This document shows, piece after piece, positions 34,836-43,830 of a stretch of 64,000 nt of DNA. The stretch is from Lacticaseibacillus zeae DSM 20178 = KCTC 3804. GTDB taxonomy: Bacteria; Bacillota; Bacilli; Lactobacillales; Lactobacillaceae. Position 1 is the first letter of the stretch, and each line of letters begins with the position of its first letter. The translations under genes and the position numbers were made by a program. The notes beneath the pieces are model-generated. The model was not told where the DNA came from. It made no database searches and saw only the letters and a program-made list of their open reading frames with translations. The stretch spans positions 19,330-83,329 of the forward strand of contig NZ_BACQ01000062.1 in NCBI RefSeq assembly GCF_000260435.1, in the 5' to 3' direction.

Positions 34836-36083
34836 TTAGGCCACCGTCCCATCAGCATTTAACTGCGCCATATGAATCAACGTTTCGGCAATTTTACCCA
34901 TGGCCTCTGTGGAGACAACCTCATAAGGGCCGTGGAAATTGATGCCACCGTTGAACAGATTAGGTGTCGGGATACCTTGATAAGTAATTTTTGAACCGTC
35001 TGTCCCACCGCGGAACGGAACGGTTTTGGGTGTGAGTCCGGCCGCCTTGATCCCAGCTTCAGCTAAGCGGAGCGGGTAAGGATCCTTGTTGATGATGTCG
35101 GCCATGTTGTAGTACTGGTCGTACATCGTCACTTTGAGGCGTGGCTGGTCAAACTGGGCATTAAGTTCGTCCACAACCTTCTGGAAGTAGGCTTTGCGGG
35201 CTTCGAACTGTTGGTGATCGAAGTCGCGAATAATGTAAGTCAGTTGGGCTTCGCTGATTTCGCCATGGAACTTCAAGAGCAAGAAGTAGCCTTCATGACC
35301 GGCACTGAATTCCGGACGGTCAAAAGCGGGCAAGGCGGCGTCAAGCTGGCGGCCAAGCGTGTTGGCATTCACCATCAATCCCTTGGCTTCCCCGGGATGA
35401 ACCGAGGTGCCTTCAATCGTCACCGTGGCTTGCGCGGCGTTGAAGGTTTCATATTCGATTTGCCCGGGATCGCCGTTATCCAGCGTGTAGGCAAAGTCTG
35501 TCGCAAATCCCTTGGCATCAAACTTATCTGCGCCGACACCGATCTCCTCGTCCGGGCCAAAACCAAACTTAATGAGACCATGTTTGATTTCCGGATGGGC
35601 CAGCAAATACCGCGCCGTCGCCACCGCACCGGCGATCCCGGCTTTGTCGTCAACCCCCAGTAAAGTGGTACCGTCGCCAGTAATAAGTGTTTGGCCAAAA
35701 TACTGCTTCAAAGCCGGAAACTGCTCAACGGTCAACTGCAACCCGTTAGCAAATTCAATCGGGCTGCCATCATAGTGCGGATGAACTTGCGGTTGCACGT
35801 TTTCGGCATTGTAATCTGCCGTGTCCAGATGAGCGATGATGCCGAAACTTTTGACCGGCTTGTCGGTGTTAGCCGGCAATGTCGCCGTTACGAAGGCGTT
35901 TTTGTCATTCAAACTGACATCTTGTAGTCCTAAGTCTTGCAGCTGCTGGACCAGTAACTTGGCCAATTTCGTTTGGCCCGGCGTTGAAGGGGTCGTGTCG
36001 CGGCCCGGATAAGAGCGGGTGTTGATTTTTGCATAACGGATAAAGTCTGCCTGTATTTGCGCTAAATCAAGGTCAATCGTCAA
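34836..36083 (-). CDS. pepT: Tripeptidase PepT
   Basis: The 415-residue M20 metallopeptidase shows AHLDTAD, GVDDKAGIAG, GPDEEIGVGAD, TLDNGDPG and PFRGGTDGS, as in PepT. It removes the N-terminal residue from tripeptides in the cytoplasm. TTG 36083 is preferred: GGCAGGGA is 6 nt upstream and length then fits the family; the longer open frame upstream lacks a ribosome site. It is divergent from an oligopeptide-binding protein gene, consistent with peptide use. Confidence 0.92.
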   Translation of the reverse strand: MTIDLDLAQIQADFIRYAKINTRSYPGRDTTPSTPGQTKLAKLLVQQLQDLGLQDVSLNDKNAFVTATLPANTDKPVKSFGIIAHLDTADYNAENVQPQVHPHYDGSPIEFANGLQLTVEQFPALKQYFGQTLITGDGTTLLGVDDKAGIAGAVATARYLLAHPEIKHGLIKFGFGPDEEIGVGADKFDAKGFATDFAYTLDNGDPGQIEYETFNAAQATVTIEGTSVHPGEAKGLMVNANTLGRQLDAALPAFDRPEFSAGHEGYFLLLKFHGEISEAQLTYIIRDFDHQQFEARKAYFQKVVDELNAQFDQPRLKVTMYDQYYNMADIINKDPYPLRLAEAGIKAAGLTPKTVPFRGGTDGSKITYQGIPTPNLFNGGINFHGPYEVVSTEAMGKIAETLIHMAQLNADGTVA

Positions 36084-36126
36084 TGAGAATCCCTGCCTTT
36101 TCGATGAGAAAAATATTAACATTACA

Positions 36127-36155
36127 TTGCAATCAGTTTGAATCTGGCTTAGTAT
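36127..36155 (+). promoter_or_regulatory. Promoter of the oligopeptide-binding protein gene
   Basis: TTGCAA and TAGTAT are 17 bp apart, 40 nt before the start. Confidence 0.6.
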
Positions 36156-36196
36156 TTTGTCAATAGCGCAATTTGGGAATTATTGGAGGGATACAT

Positions 36197-37837
36197 ATGT
36201 TTAGGTCAAAAAAATGGCTTTTGGCGTTGCCATCTGCCGCACTCGTACTTTTGGCCGCCGGTTGCTCATCAAGTAGCAGTGGTCAAAGTGGGCAATCAAG
36301 TACCAATCAAACGCTCAATTGGTCAGAAACATCTGCAATTGTGACGAATGATCCGTCGCAGTCAACGGATACCGTTTCTTTTCAAGTCTTAAACAACACG
36401 CAGGAAGGGATTTACCGGTTAACCGACAAAGGGCAAAAGCCGCAGTTGGCGCTGGCTAAAAAGGTCACGAACAGTAAAGATGGCATGACTTACCACGTCA
36501 CCTTGCGCAATGCCAAATGGAGCAATGGCGATCCGATTACGGCGCAGGACTTCGTGTATAGTTGGCAGCGCACTGTGGATCCTAAGACCAAAGCCACTGA
36601 TGCGTTCTACTTTGCGCCAGTGAAAAATGCCACGGCCATCACCAAAGGCACCAAGCCGGCATCCGATCTGGGCATTAAAGCCACTGACAGTCACCATCTG
36701 ACCATCACGCTGGAGAATCCGACCGCTTACTTTAAGAAGTTGCTGGCGTTCCCGCTGTATTATCCGCAGAATCAAAAAGTGGTCGAGAAATATGGTAAAA
36801 AGTATGGCACTTCCGCAACCACACAGGTTTACAGTGGTCCGTTCAAGCTAACGAAGTGGAATGGTACCGGTGATAGCTGGACACTTGCCAAAAATCCGCA
36901 GTACTGGGATAAGAAGCACGTTAAACTGGCTAAGGTTAACGAAACGGTCATCAAGGATGTCCAAACCGGGATGAACCTTTATCAAACCAAGAAGTTGGAT
37001 TCAATCGTGTTGACTGGCGAGCAGGCCGCCGCCCATCTTAATGACAAAGATGCGGTTAAGCGATTGTCTTCCAATATGACGCGGGTCGATCTGAATCAAA
37101 AACAGGTTCCGGCATTCAAGAATCTCAAAGTGCGCCAAGCCTTTTCCATGATGATTAACCGCACTGCGCTGACCAAGAATGTTTTGAAAGATGGCTCCAA
37201 GCCGGCACTGGGTTTCATTCCAGTCGGGCTGCACACCAATCAAAAAACCGGCGCAGATTTTGCCAAGACAACGCAAGTGAAAAGCGCAGTGGCGTATGAC
37301 AAGACTAAGGCCAAGAAGTTGTTTGAAGAAGGCATGAAAGAATCGGGCCAGAGTCAGCTGAACTTAACGCTACTGGCCGATGATACGGATGTTTCCAAGC
37401 AAGTTGCCGAATACCTGCAAGGCGCGTTTGAAAACCTGCCGCATGTCAAAGTGACGATCAAGAGCATTCCGAAAGCACAGCGGCTGCAAGCCATGAACGC
37501 CGGCAACTACGACATGGTGGTGACAGGGTGGCAATCGATTTTCGCTGACGCCTACAACTTCCTGGACGTCTGGATCAGCGACTCCAGTTACAATTCATCC
37601 GGCTACAAAGATGCCAAGTTGGATCAGTTGCTAAGCGAAACCGAGACCAAGTACGGCAACGATCCGCAAAAGCGCTGGACCATGTTGCAAGACGCCGAAA
37701 AGATCTTGATGAAGGATCAAGGCACTTTGCCGCTTTATCAAGCCGACAATTTGCAGTTGTTGCGGTCAAATGTAAAGGGGTTGTCATTCAATCCTAACGG
37801 GACACCGTATGACTTCAAGACGGCTTATCTGAAGTGA
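36197..37837 (+). CDS. oppA: Oligopeptide-binding lipoprotein OppA
   Basis: The 546-residue SBP family 5 protein has a lipoprotein signal (LLAAGCSSSSSG; Cys near residue 24). Family motifs include LTDKGQKPQLALAKK, TYHVTLRNAKWSNGDP and TAQDFVYSWQRTVDP. It captures peptides outside the cell for an Opp/Dpp ABC transporter. No opp permease genes are adjacent, so it is an orphan receptor. TGGAGGG is 6 nt before the ATG. Its own promoter and terminator make it monocistronic. Confidence 0.92.
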   Translation: MFRSKKWLLALPSAALVLLAAGCSSSSSGQSGQSSTNQTLNWSETSAIVTNDPSQSTDTVSFQVLNNTQEGIYRLTDKGQKPQLALAKKVTNSKDGMTYHVTLRNAKWSNGDPITAQDFVYSWQRTVDPKTKATDAFYFAPVKNATAITKGTKPASDLGIKATDSHHLTITLENPTAYFKKLLAFPLYYPQNQKVVEKYGKKYGTSATTQVYSGPFKLTKWNGTGDSWTLAKNPQYWDKKHVKLAKVNETVIKDVQTGMNLYQTKKLDSIVLTGEQAAAHLNDKDAVKRLSSNMTRVDLNQKQVPAFKNLKVRQAFSMMINRTALTKNVLKDGSKPALGFIPVGLHTNQKTGADFAKTTQVKSAVAYDKTKAKKLFEEGMKESGQSQLNLTLLADDTDVSKQVAEYLQGAFENLPHVKVTIKSIPKAQRLQAMNAGNYDMVVTGWQSIFADAYNFLDVWISDSSYNSSGYKDAKLDQLLSETETKYGNDPQKRWTMLQDAEKILMKDQGTLPLYQADNLQLLRSNVKGLSFNPNGTPYDFKTAYLK

Positions 37838-37852
37838 TCATTAAGTGAAAAT

Positions 37853-37905
37853 AAACAGCCCATCATGCTATGCACATAGAAACGGTGCAGCATGATGGGC
37901 TGTTT
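37853..37905 (+). terminator. Terminator of oppA
   Basis: AAACAGCCCATCATGCT pairs perfectly with AGCATGATGGGCTGTTT. Confidence 0.88.
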
Positions 37906-38009
37906 GCATGCTATGAAACCAGCAGCTACATTCTTCGAAAGAAGGTAATGACTTTGGTTTTAGAACCTTAGTACGTCACAATCCTAAAGAAAGGAGTAGT
38001 TTCTTAGTT

Positions 38010-38098
38010 GTGAAAGATGCACTTGACTGAATGTTTCAGTTTGCCTTGCCCTGCTAGCATTAGTCATTGTACTAATTGACCGGAATAACACAAAATAG
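38010..38098 (+). pseudogene. Relic of a holin-like toxin gene (cassette copy 1)
   Basis: The GTG frame begins Met-Lys-Asp-Ala-Leu-Asp and then meets TGA where the intact copy reads Leu-Met. About 14 bp of the middle, coding for the membrane core, are also missing. The end (LALVIVLIDRNNTK in the intact copy) is still recognisable in another frame, as is the shared hairpin TAGCCGTC...GACGGCTA just after it. AAAGGAG remains upstream. Confidence 0.75.
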
Positions 38099-38218
38099 CC
38101 GTCACGCCTAGCAAGCGAATTGACGGCTATTTTGTAGTCTAAAATGAGCTGCTGTTAAATAGCATTTTAAAGGAGCTGGTGTTGACGCACCAAACTCTTT
38201 TATGTGGATATAATAGCA
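38092..38218 (-). ncRNA. Putative antitoxin RNA remnant of cassette copy 1
   Basis: The 3' part of the cassette is kept: the bidirectional hairpin AAAATAGCCGTC/GACGGCTATTTT and, on the minus strand, TGC-TATTAT (38210-38218), an extended -10 that could start an antisense RNA. Inference from alignment with copy 2. Confidence 0.4.
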
Positions 38219-38328
38219 TGCGACTAAAGAAGCATCAATAGTGATATGACATTCTAGAAACCGCTTAATAAATGCTTAATGATAACTAACGATATTCTAA
38301 AAAGTGGTTTCTATTCTAATTAATCCTA

Positions 38329-38337
38329 TGCTACAAT
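38329..38337 (+). promoter_or_regulatory. Extended -10 promoter of the intact toxin cassette
   Basis: TGC-TACAAT lies about 105 nt before the toxin start. A 20-codon frame (38347-38409) in the leader starts too near the expected transcript end to have a ribosome site, so I do not call it a gene. Confidence 0.5.
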
Positions 38338-38441
38338 AAACCAAGAATGCTACGCGACGGCAGCTACGAACTTCGAAAGAGGGTGATAGCTATGGTTTTA
38401 GGACTGTAGTGCATCGCAAATCTTTGGAAAGGAGTGGCATT

Positions 38442-38546
38442 GTGTCTGTCAAAGACGCACTTGATTTGATGTTTCAGTTCGGCAGTTTCGTTCTTGCCTT
38501 GCTGGCATTAGTCATTGTGCTGATTGACCGAAATAACACAAAATAG
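38442..38546 (+). CDS. 34-residue holin-like type I toxin (intact cassette copy 2)
   Basis: The GTG frame has AAAGGAG 7 nt upstream and encodes one hydrophobic helix (about residues 10-27) between a short MSVKDALDLM start and a polar IDRNNTK end. Sequence pattern and size resemble the putative holin-like toxin family of lactobacilli and other Firmicutes and, more loosely, TxpA/BsrG-type membrane toxins. Such peptides insert in the membrane and are silenced by an antisense RNA from the 3' side. Directly downstream lie two terminator hairpins facing each other and a minus-strand extended -10, the layout expected for that control. Toxicity is inferred. Confidence 0.72.
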   Translation: MSVKDALDLMFQFGSFVLALLALVIVLIDRNNTK

Positions 38547-38581
38547 CCGTCTCGCACAGCCAGCGAAATGACGGCTATTTT
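38540..38581. terminator. Bidirectional hairpin at the toxin gene end
   Basis: AAAATAGCCGTC pairs with GACGGCTATTTT. On the minus strand it would end the antisense RNA; on the plus strand it could end or slow toxin mRNA. The same hairpin occurs in all three cassettes with a variable loop. Confidence 0.85.
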
Positions 38582-38618
38582 GTAGCTTCAATGAGCTGCT
38601 GTCAAACAGCATTCCAAG

Positions 38619-38648
38619 GAGCTTGGTGTAGGTGCACCGAGCTCTTTT
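38619..38648 (+). terminator. Distal terminator of the toxin mRNA
   Basis: GAGCTTGGTG pairs with CACCGAGCTC (one G·T pair), then TTTT on the plus strand. If read through to here, toxin mRNA overlaps the antisense RNA completely. Confidence 0.75.
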
Positions 38649-38751
38649 CGTTTTCATTATATCATGTGGATTTCGAATCTGCTACGGTAACGTTTTGAAA
38701 TGAACCTGAATTGTCAATGATGTGCAACAATGAAGACCAAGATAAAGAAGT

Positions 38752-38814
38752 AGTTTCATTCTTGCTTTATTAGCATTAGTCATTGTGCTAATTGACAGGA
38801 ATAACACAAAATAG
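38752..38814 (+). pseudogene. Relic of a holin-like toxin gene (cassette copy 3)
   Basis: Only the second half of the toxin frame (LALLALVIVLI-like, then RNNTK) remains; start codon, ribosome site and first half are lost. The downstream hairpins and the minus-strand extended -10 (near 38928-38936) are well kept to about 38960, so this copy may be an antitoxin without a toxin. Confidence 0.7.
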
Positions 38815-39133
38815 CCGTCACGCCCTAGCTAGCGAGTTGACGGCTATTTTGTAACTTTAAACGAGCTGCTGTTAAATAGCATTCTAGAGAGCTTGGTGTT
38901 CCCGCACCAAGCTCTTTGTACGTTTTTATTATATCATGCGGATTTCGAATCCGCTATGGCAACGTTTTAAAAGTAATATTGGGCCATCTAAAATCAGTTT
39001 GTCCGTTTTGCAATCTGCGGACATCAAAGACTTTGGTAATTAGCTAGTAGGACCGGCGTATAGGCGACCACTGTACCTGAGCAAACTTTGGTCGTTGCAC
39101 CGTTAAGGCGATTCGATTTTCTCTGACGTGGGT

Positions 39134-39988
39134 TTAGGCGGTTTGAGCAAGCAGAAAGGCGCCGATTGCACCGGCATTATCCGCCAGATCAATCGGGACG
39201 ATGTAGCTGTCAAGCGGTGGGACAGTCACATAATCGTTCAACAACCGGTTAAACTGGTCACGGATTTTAGGGAAAAGCTGTTGTTGGTGCATGACTCCGC
39301 CACCGAAGACAATCTTCTCTGGGGCAACGGTCAGGGTCAGGTCGACACATGCCTGGGCGAGGTAGTAAGCCTCGAGATCCCATGCCGGATGATCGGCCGG
39401 CAGATCCTTGGCGGGTTTGCCCCAGTGTTTCTGGAGCGCCGGTCCGCTGGTCATACCTTCCAGACAGTCGCCGTGAAACGGGCAATTACCAGCAAATGTG
39501 TCGTCTGGGTGGCGGCGCAGGATGATGTGTCCCGCCTCAGGATGGCTGTAGCCCTGCAGCAGCTGACCGTTTTGCACGATGCCCGCACCGACGCCAGTGC
39601 CAACAGTCCAATAGACGAGGTCGTTCAAGCCCTTGCCGGCGCCAGCCTTGAGTTCGCCGTATGCCGCAGCGTTGACATCGGTGGTGAAAGCAAATTTGGT
39701 GTCAGGAAAATGTTTCTGTAAGGTACCGAGAATGTCAAAAAACTGCCATCCGGCTTTAGGGGTCTTGGTAATGTAACCGTATTGATTCGACTTACGGTTG
39801 ACGTCAATTGGACCAAATGATGCAAGACCGATTCTGTCGGCAGGGTGCGCCTTGAAATAACCGATCACTTGGGCGATGGTCTCGTCCGGCGTTGTTGTCG
39901 GAAAAGTTTCCTGGTCGATGATGTCGATACCGTTTTCTGAGATGGCACACACAAACTTTGTGCCGCCAGCTTCGATTGCTCCGAGCAT
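39134..39988 (-). CDS. scrK: ROK-family fructokinase
   Basis: The 284-residue ROK kinase opens with GAIEAGGTKFVC (phosphate-binding), has the catalytic Asp in TTDVNAAAYGE and GTGVGAG, and a zinc site of His and Cys residues in HPEAGHI and GNCPFHGDCLEG. It phosphorylates fructose to fructose-6-phosphate. AAAGGAG is 9 nt upstream. It follows the sucrose-type PTS on the same strand with a 130-nt gap, as in scr clusters. The sucrose-6-phosphate hydrolase that would release fructose is not in this window. Confidence 0.9.
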   Translation of the reverse strand: MLGAIEAGGTKFVCAISENGIDIIDQETFPTTTPDETIAQVIGYFKAHPADRIGLASFGPIDVNRKSNQYGYITKTPKAGWQFFDILGTLQKHFPDTKFAFTTDVNAAAYGELKAGAGKGLNDLVYWTVGTGVGAGIVQNGQLLQGYSHPEAGHIILRRHPDDTFAGNCPFHGDCLEGMTSGPALQKHWGKPAKDLPADHPAWDLEAYYLAQACVDLTLTVAPEKIVFGGGVMHQQQLFPKIRDQFNRLLNDYVTVPPLDSYIVPIDLADNAGAIGAFLLAQTA

Positions 39989-40118
39989 GAGAGTGGACTC
40001 CTTTCAACGATGGTACAGAGATAGTTGTTTTTGGTGCTGAGTCTTTGAGGTGTGCTTCAACGGTGAGTGGCTAAACTTCAAAGAATGGGTGAAAAGCGAG
40101 TCGACTGGGCAGTTGACG

Positions 40119-42071
40119 TTACAGGTCAGTTGCCACGGCGTTGTCACTGCTGCGTGCGGTCAGCGCGATGAGGTGGTCGCCGGGCTTGACCGTCGGCGTC
40201 GTGACTGGTTCAACGCTGGCATAGGCATTCGTGTTGGTGATAACGATCATGACGGTGGTGTCATAGCCGGCATTGGCAATGGCTTGGTAATCGAAGGTTC
40301 CCAGCAGGTCGCCAGTGTTCACATGGTCGCCTTGGCTGACCTTGCTGGTGAAATACTGGCCTTTGAGGTCGACAGTATCGATACCAAGGTGGATGAGCAC
40401 CTCAGCACCGTCATCAGCCTTAATGCCATAAGCGTGGTGAGTCGGATAGGCGACGGTTACCGTGCCGGTGACTGGTGAATGGACCTCATCGCTAGCGGGT
40501 TTGATGGCAATTCCTTTGCCCATGATCTCAGCTGAAAAGACCTTGTCGTTGACTTGCGTGATTGGTTCGGTGGTGCCGGCGACTGGGGCGGCAATGACGG
40601 TATCTGCTTGTGTTTCTTCACCGGTGGTCGGATCCACGGGTGCTTCTTCGGGTTCATTTTTCAAAACGCGTTTGGCAACGATGAACGTCATGACGAAGGA
40701 GGTTACCAAACTAATGACTGCGGCCAGTAAAAAGGCCACAATAGATTTCGGCGCGATCGAGATGAAGCCAAGAACGCCGGCGCTGCCCATCGCCCAGGCA
40801 AGGACGTGGAAGAGGCCGAGAATAGCGCTGGCAATACCGGAAGCGATCGCGGCACAGTAAAATGGAAAGCGCAGTTTCAAGTTGACCCCGAATATCGCCG
40901 GTTCGGTGATTCCGAGTAAGGCGGAGATGCTAGAGCTTGAAGCTAAGGCACGCTGCTTGCTGTCCTTAGAAGCGAAGAACACAGCAGCCGCAGCGCCACC
41001 TTGGGCGATGTTAGCCATTGATGCGACTGGGAAAATAAAGGAACCGCCAGTCGTTGCCTTGGCAGCAATGAGTGTGGTCTCGATCGCTGGGAAGGTCTGA
41101 TGAAGCCCGGTGATGACAATTGCAGAGTAGAAGACCCCGAATATTGCCATGCCAAACCAACCAGTCGCATTATACAAGCCAACCAGACCATTCGTCAGAA
41201 AATCAGAAACAGCTCGCAGTACAGGACCGACGACCACAAAAGTCAGAAAGCCGGTGACAATGATCGACAACAGCGGTGTGAAGGTGAAGTCAACCGCGCC
41301 TTTGAGGTGTTTGTGCAGGAACTTCTCGATCGTCGCCAGCAAAAATGCGACCCCGAGGACGGGCAGAACCTGACCTTGATAGCCGGCTTGAGCCACATGT
41401 AACCCGAAGATGTTCCAATAGGTCATTTTTCCAGCGGCAGTGACGGCGGCCACTTGGTAACCGTTAACCAAGGTCGGCAGAACCATGATCATCCCAATGG
41501 TGGCGCCAAGGTACTGGTTGCCGCCAAAGCGCTTGGTTGCTGAGAAGCCCAGTAGGATTGGCAGGAAGGTGAATGGGGCGCTGGCCATAGTGTTAACCAT
41601 GTCAGCCAGTCCCTTCAGATTCGGCACCGCCTGTACGACTGACCGGCTCATGAACAAACCCGGTGAGCTCAAAACGTTGTATAACGCCATCAGCAGTCCG
41701 CCGGCAACCAAAGCTGGCACGATCGGAATGAAGATATCCGATAGCATTTTCAGGAAACTGGTGAAGGGATTCGGTTTGCCGGCGGTGGCTGCGATCTTCT
41801 TGATGTCGTCCGTGGTGGCTTCCTTTAGGCCGGTGATGCCAATTAAAGCGTCATAGACCTTGTCGACATCGCCGGGACCGATGATGATCTGAAATTGGCC
41901 GCCAGTCTCGAACGTGCCTTTCACGTCAGGATCATCGTCCAGCGCCTTCTGGTTGATCGTCTTGCTGTCTTTAAGAACAAGGCGCAGCCGGGTCGCACAA
42001 TGGGCAGCGGCCTGGATGTTATCTTTGCCAATATCTTGCAAGATCCGTTTGGCAACGTCAGCATGTTTCAT
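40119..42071 (-). CDS. scrA: PTS EIIBCA, sucrose type
   Basis: The 650-residue membrane protein contains EIIB (1-90; phosphocysteine in [12 protein letters not shown]), EIIC (about 110-470; [12 protein letters not shown] and [13 protein letters not shown]) and a C-terminal EIIA (510-640; phospho-His in [14 protein letters not shown]). The GGAAAA core resembles sucrose permeases more than trehalose or beta-glucoside ones. GGAGGACC precedes the ATG. A perfect operator and a cre-like site are upstream, and a LacI regulator gene is divergent. Confidence 0.87.
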   Translation of the reverse strand: MKHADVAKRILQDIGKDNIQAAAHCATRLRLVLKDSKTINQKALDDDPDVKGTFETGGQFQIIIGPGDVDKVYDALIGITGLKEATTDDIKKIAATAGKPNPFTSFLKMLSDIFIPIVPALVAGGLLMALYNVLSSPGLFMSRSVVQAVPNLKGLADMVNTMASAPFTFLPILLGFSATKRFGGNQYLGATIGMIMVLPTLVNGYQVAAVTAAGKMTYWNIFGLHVAQAGYQGQVLPVLGVAFLLATIEKFLHKHLKGAVDFTFTPLLSIIVTGFLTFVVVGPVLRAVSDFLTNGLVGLYNATGWFGMAIFGVFYSAIVITGLHQTFPAIETTLIAAKATTGGSFIFPVASMANIAQGGAAAAVFFASKDSKQRALASSSSISALLGITEPAIFGVNLKLRFPFYCAAIASGIASAILGLFHVLAWAMGSAGVLGFISIAPKSIVAFLLAAVISLVTSFVMTFIVAKRVLKNEPEEAPVDPTTGEETQADTVIAAPVAGTTEPITQVNDKVFSAEIMGKGIAIKPASDEVHSPVTGTVTVAYPTHHAYGIKADDGAEVLIHLGIDTVDLKGQYFTSKVSQGDHVNTGDLLGTFDYQAIANAGYDTTVMIVITNTNAYASVEPVTTPTVKPGDHLIALTARSSDNAVATDL

Positions 42072-42154
42072 AAAAGGTCCTCCTCAGGAAAGCGGTTAAT
42101 GGGCTAAAAAATAATATCAGTTTTGCGACGGTTAAAATATAAAGCGCTTTCGAA

Positions 42155-42178
42155 AAATTGTCAAGCGTTTGACAATTT
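42155..42178. promoter_or_regulatory. Perfect palindromic operator in the scrA-scrR region
   Basis: Ten-base arms AAATTGTCAA and TTGACAATTT flank GCGT. It lies between the scrA and scrR promoters and is the best candidate for the LacI-type regulator. A cre-like AAGCGCTTTCG is just upstream. Confidence 0.65.
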
Positions 42179-42234
42179 AAGCCTTCATTATTGAGGGACT
42201 TCATTATACTTAACCTTTTAAAAATGTTTTTCGG

Positions 42235-42262
42235 TTGACAATTAACCGCTTTCAGTTATGAT
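42235..42262 (+). promoter_or_regulatory. scrR promoter with cre-like spacer
   Basis: TTGACA and TATGAT are 16 bp apart; the spacer contains ATTAACCGCTTTCA, 12 of 14 cre positions. Confidence 0.6.
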
Positions 42263-42440
42263 GAAGCTAATCGTGACAAACAGATTGGGACGCAATGACA
42301 CCGCACAAGGGTGGCAGAAAAGTGCACCAACAAGATGGAACACAGCGACGCGTTATCGCCTCAGCCCAAGCTACGATCAACAACGCCGATGCCGTCAGTA
42401 TGTGTCAAGCGTGGAATCTAAAAAGGGGTAATACCAAACT

Positions 42441-43421
42441 ATGACCGTTAAACTTGAAGATGTCGCCAAACTGGCTGGAGTGTCGCCGACCACGGTCTCC
42501 CGCGTGATCAATAATTACGGTGCCATCAGTGACAAAACGAAAAAGGCGGTTCATGCCGCCATGAATCAGCTGAATTATCGACCGAATACTTTGGCCCGCT
42601 CGCTACAAGGTAAGTCACCGCATCTCATTGGATTGATCTTCTACGACGTGAGTCACCCATTCTTCGGTGAGCTGGTCTCCCGACTTGAGAATCTGCTGTT
42701 TGAACGCGGGTACAAGGCGATCTTATGCAACAGCGCCAATGATCCGGAAAAGGAGCGCGAGTACCTGCGCCTGCTGGCAGCCAATCAGGTCGACGGTATC
42801 ATTGCCGGAGCGCACAATGAAAATATTCCGGAATATAAAGCGTACGGACTACCGATCGTCAGCTTTGATCGTAATCTGGCTCCGACCATTCCGATCGTAA
42901 GCTCCGACAATGCCCAGGGCGGGCGCTTGGCCGCATCCGTCTTGTCAGCCAATGGCGTGCAAGCCCCGCTAATCATCACCGGTAAGGAATTGCCGAATTC
43001 ACCGACAAATGCCCGGTCACAAGGATTTCACGATTACTTCGCCGCCCATGGAATCGAATCCGCGACCATGGCGATCCCGTTCGAGACCGCGGCCGCCATC
43101 CGCCGCACGGAGATCCAACGCTTATTGACCAAGGGGCAGTATGATGGAATCTTCTGCACCGATGATCTGACTGCCATGCAGGTCCATCAACAGGCTTTGA
43201 CCATGGGAATTCGCGTTCCGGATGACCTAAAACTGATCGGGTATGACGGCACTCGCTTCATTCAAAATTATTACCCAGCGCTGACAACGATTGTTCAACC
43301 GCTGGACGACATCTCAAAACTGCTAGTCGACCTGTTACTGACAAGGATCAACGATCACAAGGCTGACCTAGACCCGAATTATTTGCTGCCGGTGAGCCTG
43401 CATCAAGGCATCACGGCGTAA
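42441..43421 (+). CDS. scrR: LacI-family regulator of the sucrose-type locus
   Basis: The 326-residue protein has the LacI HTH (KLEDVAKLAGVSPTTVSRVIN) and hinge, then a periplasmic-binding-protein-like sensor domain. It is divergent from scrA, so control of the PTS and kinase is expected. The start lies 180 nt from its promoter, and AAGGGG is a somewhat distant ribosome site. Effector likely sucrose-derived; inferred. Confidence 0.85.
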   Translation: MTVKLEDVAKLAGVSPTTVSRVINNYGAISDKTKKAVHAAMNQLNYRPNTLARSLQGKSPHLIGLIFYDVSHPFFGELVSRLENLLFERGYKAILCNSANDPEKEREYLRLLAANQVDGIIAGAHNENIPEYKAYGLPIVSFDRNLAPTIPIVSSDNAQGGRLAASVLSANGVQAPLIITGKELPNSPTNARSQGFHDYFAAHGIESATMAIPFETAAAIRRTEIQRLLTKGQYDGIFCTDDLTAMQVHQQALTMGIRVPDDLKLIGYDGTRFIQNYYPALTTIVQPLDDISKLLVDLLLTRINDHKADLDPNYLLPVSLHQGITA

Positions 43422-43524
43422 AGTGCACCATCACTGGGTTCGGTATTTTTTGTTACCAAGCAGGCTTGACCAAGAAGTTGGCGCTATTCATCAGTTCTTT
43501 CCTGTAGCGCTTCCAATTAAAAAG

Positions 43525-43533
43525 TGATATACT
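43525..43533 (+). promoter_or_regulatory. Promoter of the thiamine salvage operon
   Basis: Extended -10 TGA-TATACT about 25 nt before the riboswitch; no strong -35. Confidence 0.5.
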
Positions 43534-43552
43534 GCCGTTACAATCAAATAGA

Positions 43553-43629
43553 AACATTTGGGGTGCTGTAAAAGCTGAGATGATACCCATGGAACCTGAT
43601 GCAGTTAGTACTGTCGCAGGGAAATGTCG
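43553..43629 (+). ncRNA. TPP riboswitch aptamer
   Basis: The conserved TPP blocks are present in order: GGGGTGC, GCTGAGATGATACCC, GAACCTGATGCAGTTAGTAC and GTCGCAGGGAAATG. P1 can form between ACATTT and AAATGT. TPP binding should lower expression of the salvage genes. Confidence 0.96.
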
Positions 43630-43669
43630 TTAAGATCAATCGTTTTTTGATGCTTATTTGTGATTTCAT

Positions 43670-43706
43670 GGACCCCGCCGATGAATTTGGTGACGGGTCC
43701 TTTTTT
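43670..43706 (+). terminator. Riboswitch expression-platform terminator
   Basis: GGACCC pairs with GGGTCC, with CC/GG inside, followed by TTTTTT. It is expected to form when TPP is bound. Confidence 0.8.
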
Positions 43707-43829
43707 GTGAGCGCGAGCTGGCGCGGTTAGAAGCCGGAGTGTAAGTGGCCTCAGACCGCAATGGCCGGTCTTAGCCATTGCGGTCTGAGGTCCTTACACG
43801 CAGGCTTCTGCGCCAGGGAGCGCGTTATG
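43707..43829 (+). repeat. Interspersed structured element, copy E4
   Basis: A full copy starts on the T run of the riboswitch terminator. The inner helix CCTCAGACCGCAATGGC pairs perfectly with GCCATTGCGGTCTGAGG and differs at many positions on both sides from the CCTTGGGCG/CGCCCAAGG helix of other copies. AGAAGCC pairs with GGCTTCT. Confidence 0.9.
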
Positions 43830-43830
43830 G

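Larger units (their letters stand above)
38540..38652 (-). ncRNA. Predicted antisense antitoxin RNA of cassette copy 2
   Basis: A minus-strand extended -10 TGA-TATAAT (complement of 38656-38664) would start an RNA near 38650 that runs towards the toxin gene and ends at the TAGCCGTC hairpin, about 105 nt. It would pair with the 3' end of toxin mRNA. A perfect palindrome, GATTTCGAATC, lies where the -35 would be and is kept in copy 3. Predicted from layout only. Confidence 0.5.

Noticed and set aside
38347..38409. 20-codon frame in the leader of the toxin cassette
   Set aside because: It begins only a few bases after the predicted transcription start and lacks a ribosome site; copy 1 does not keep the frame.
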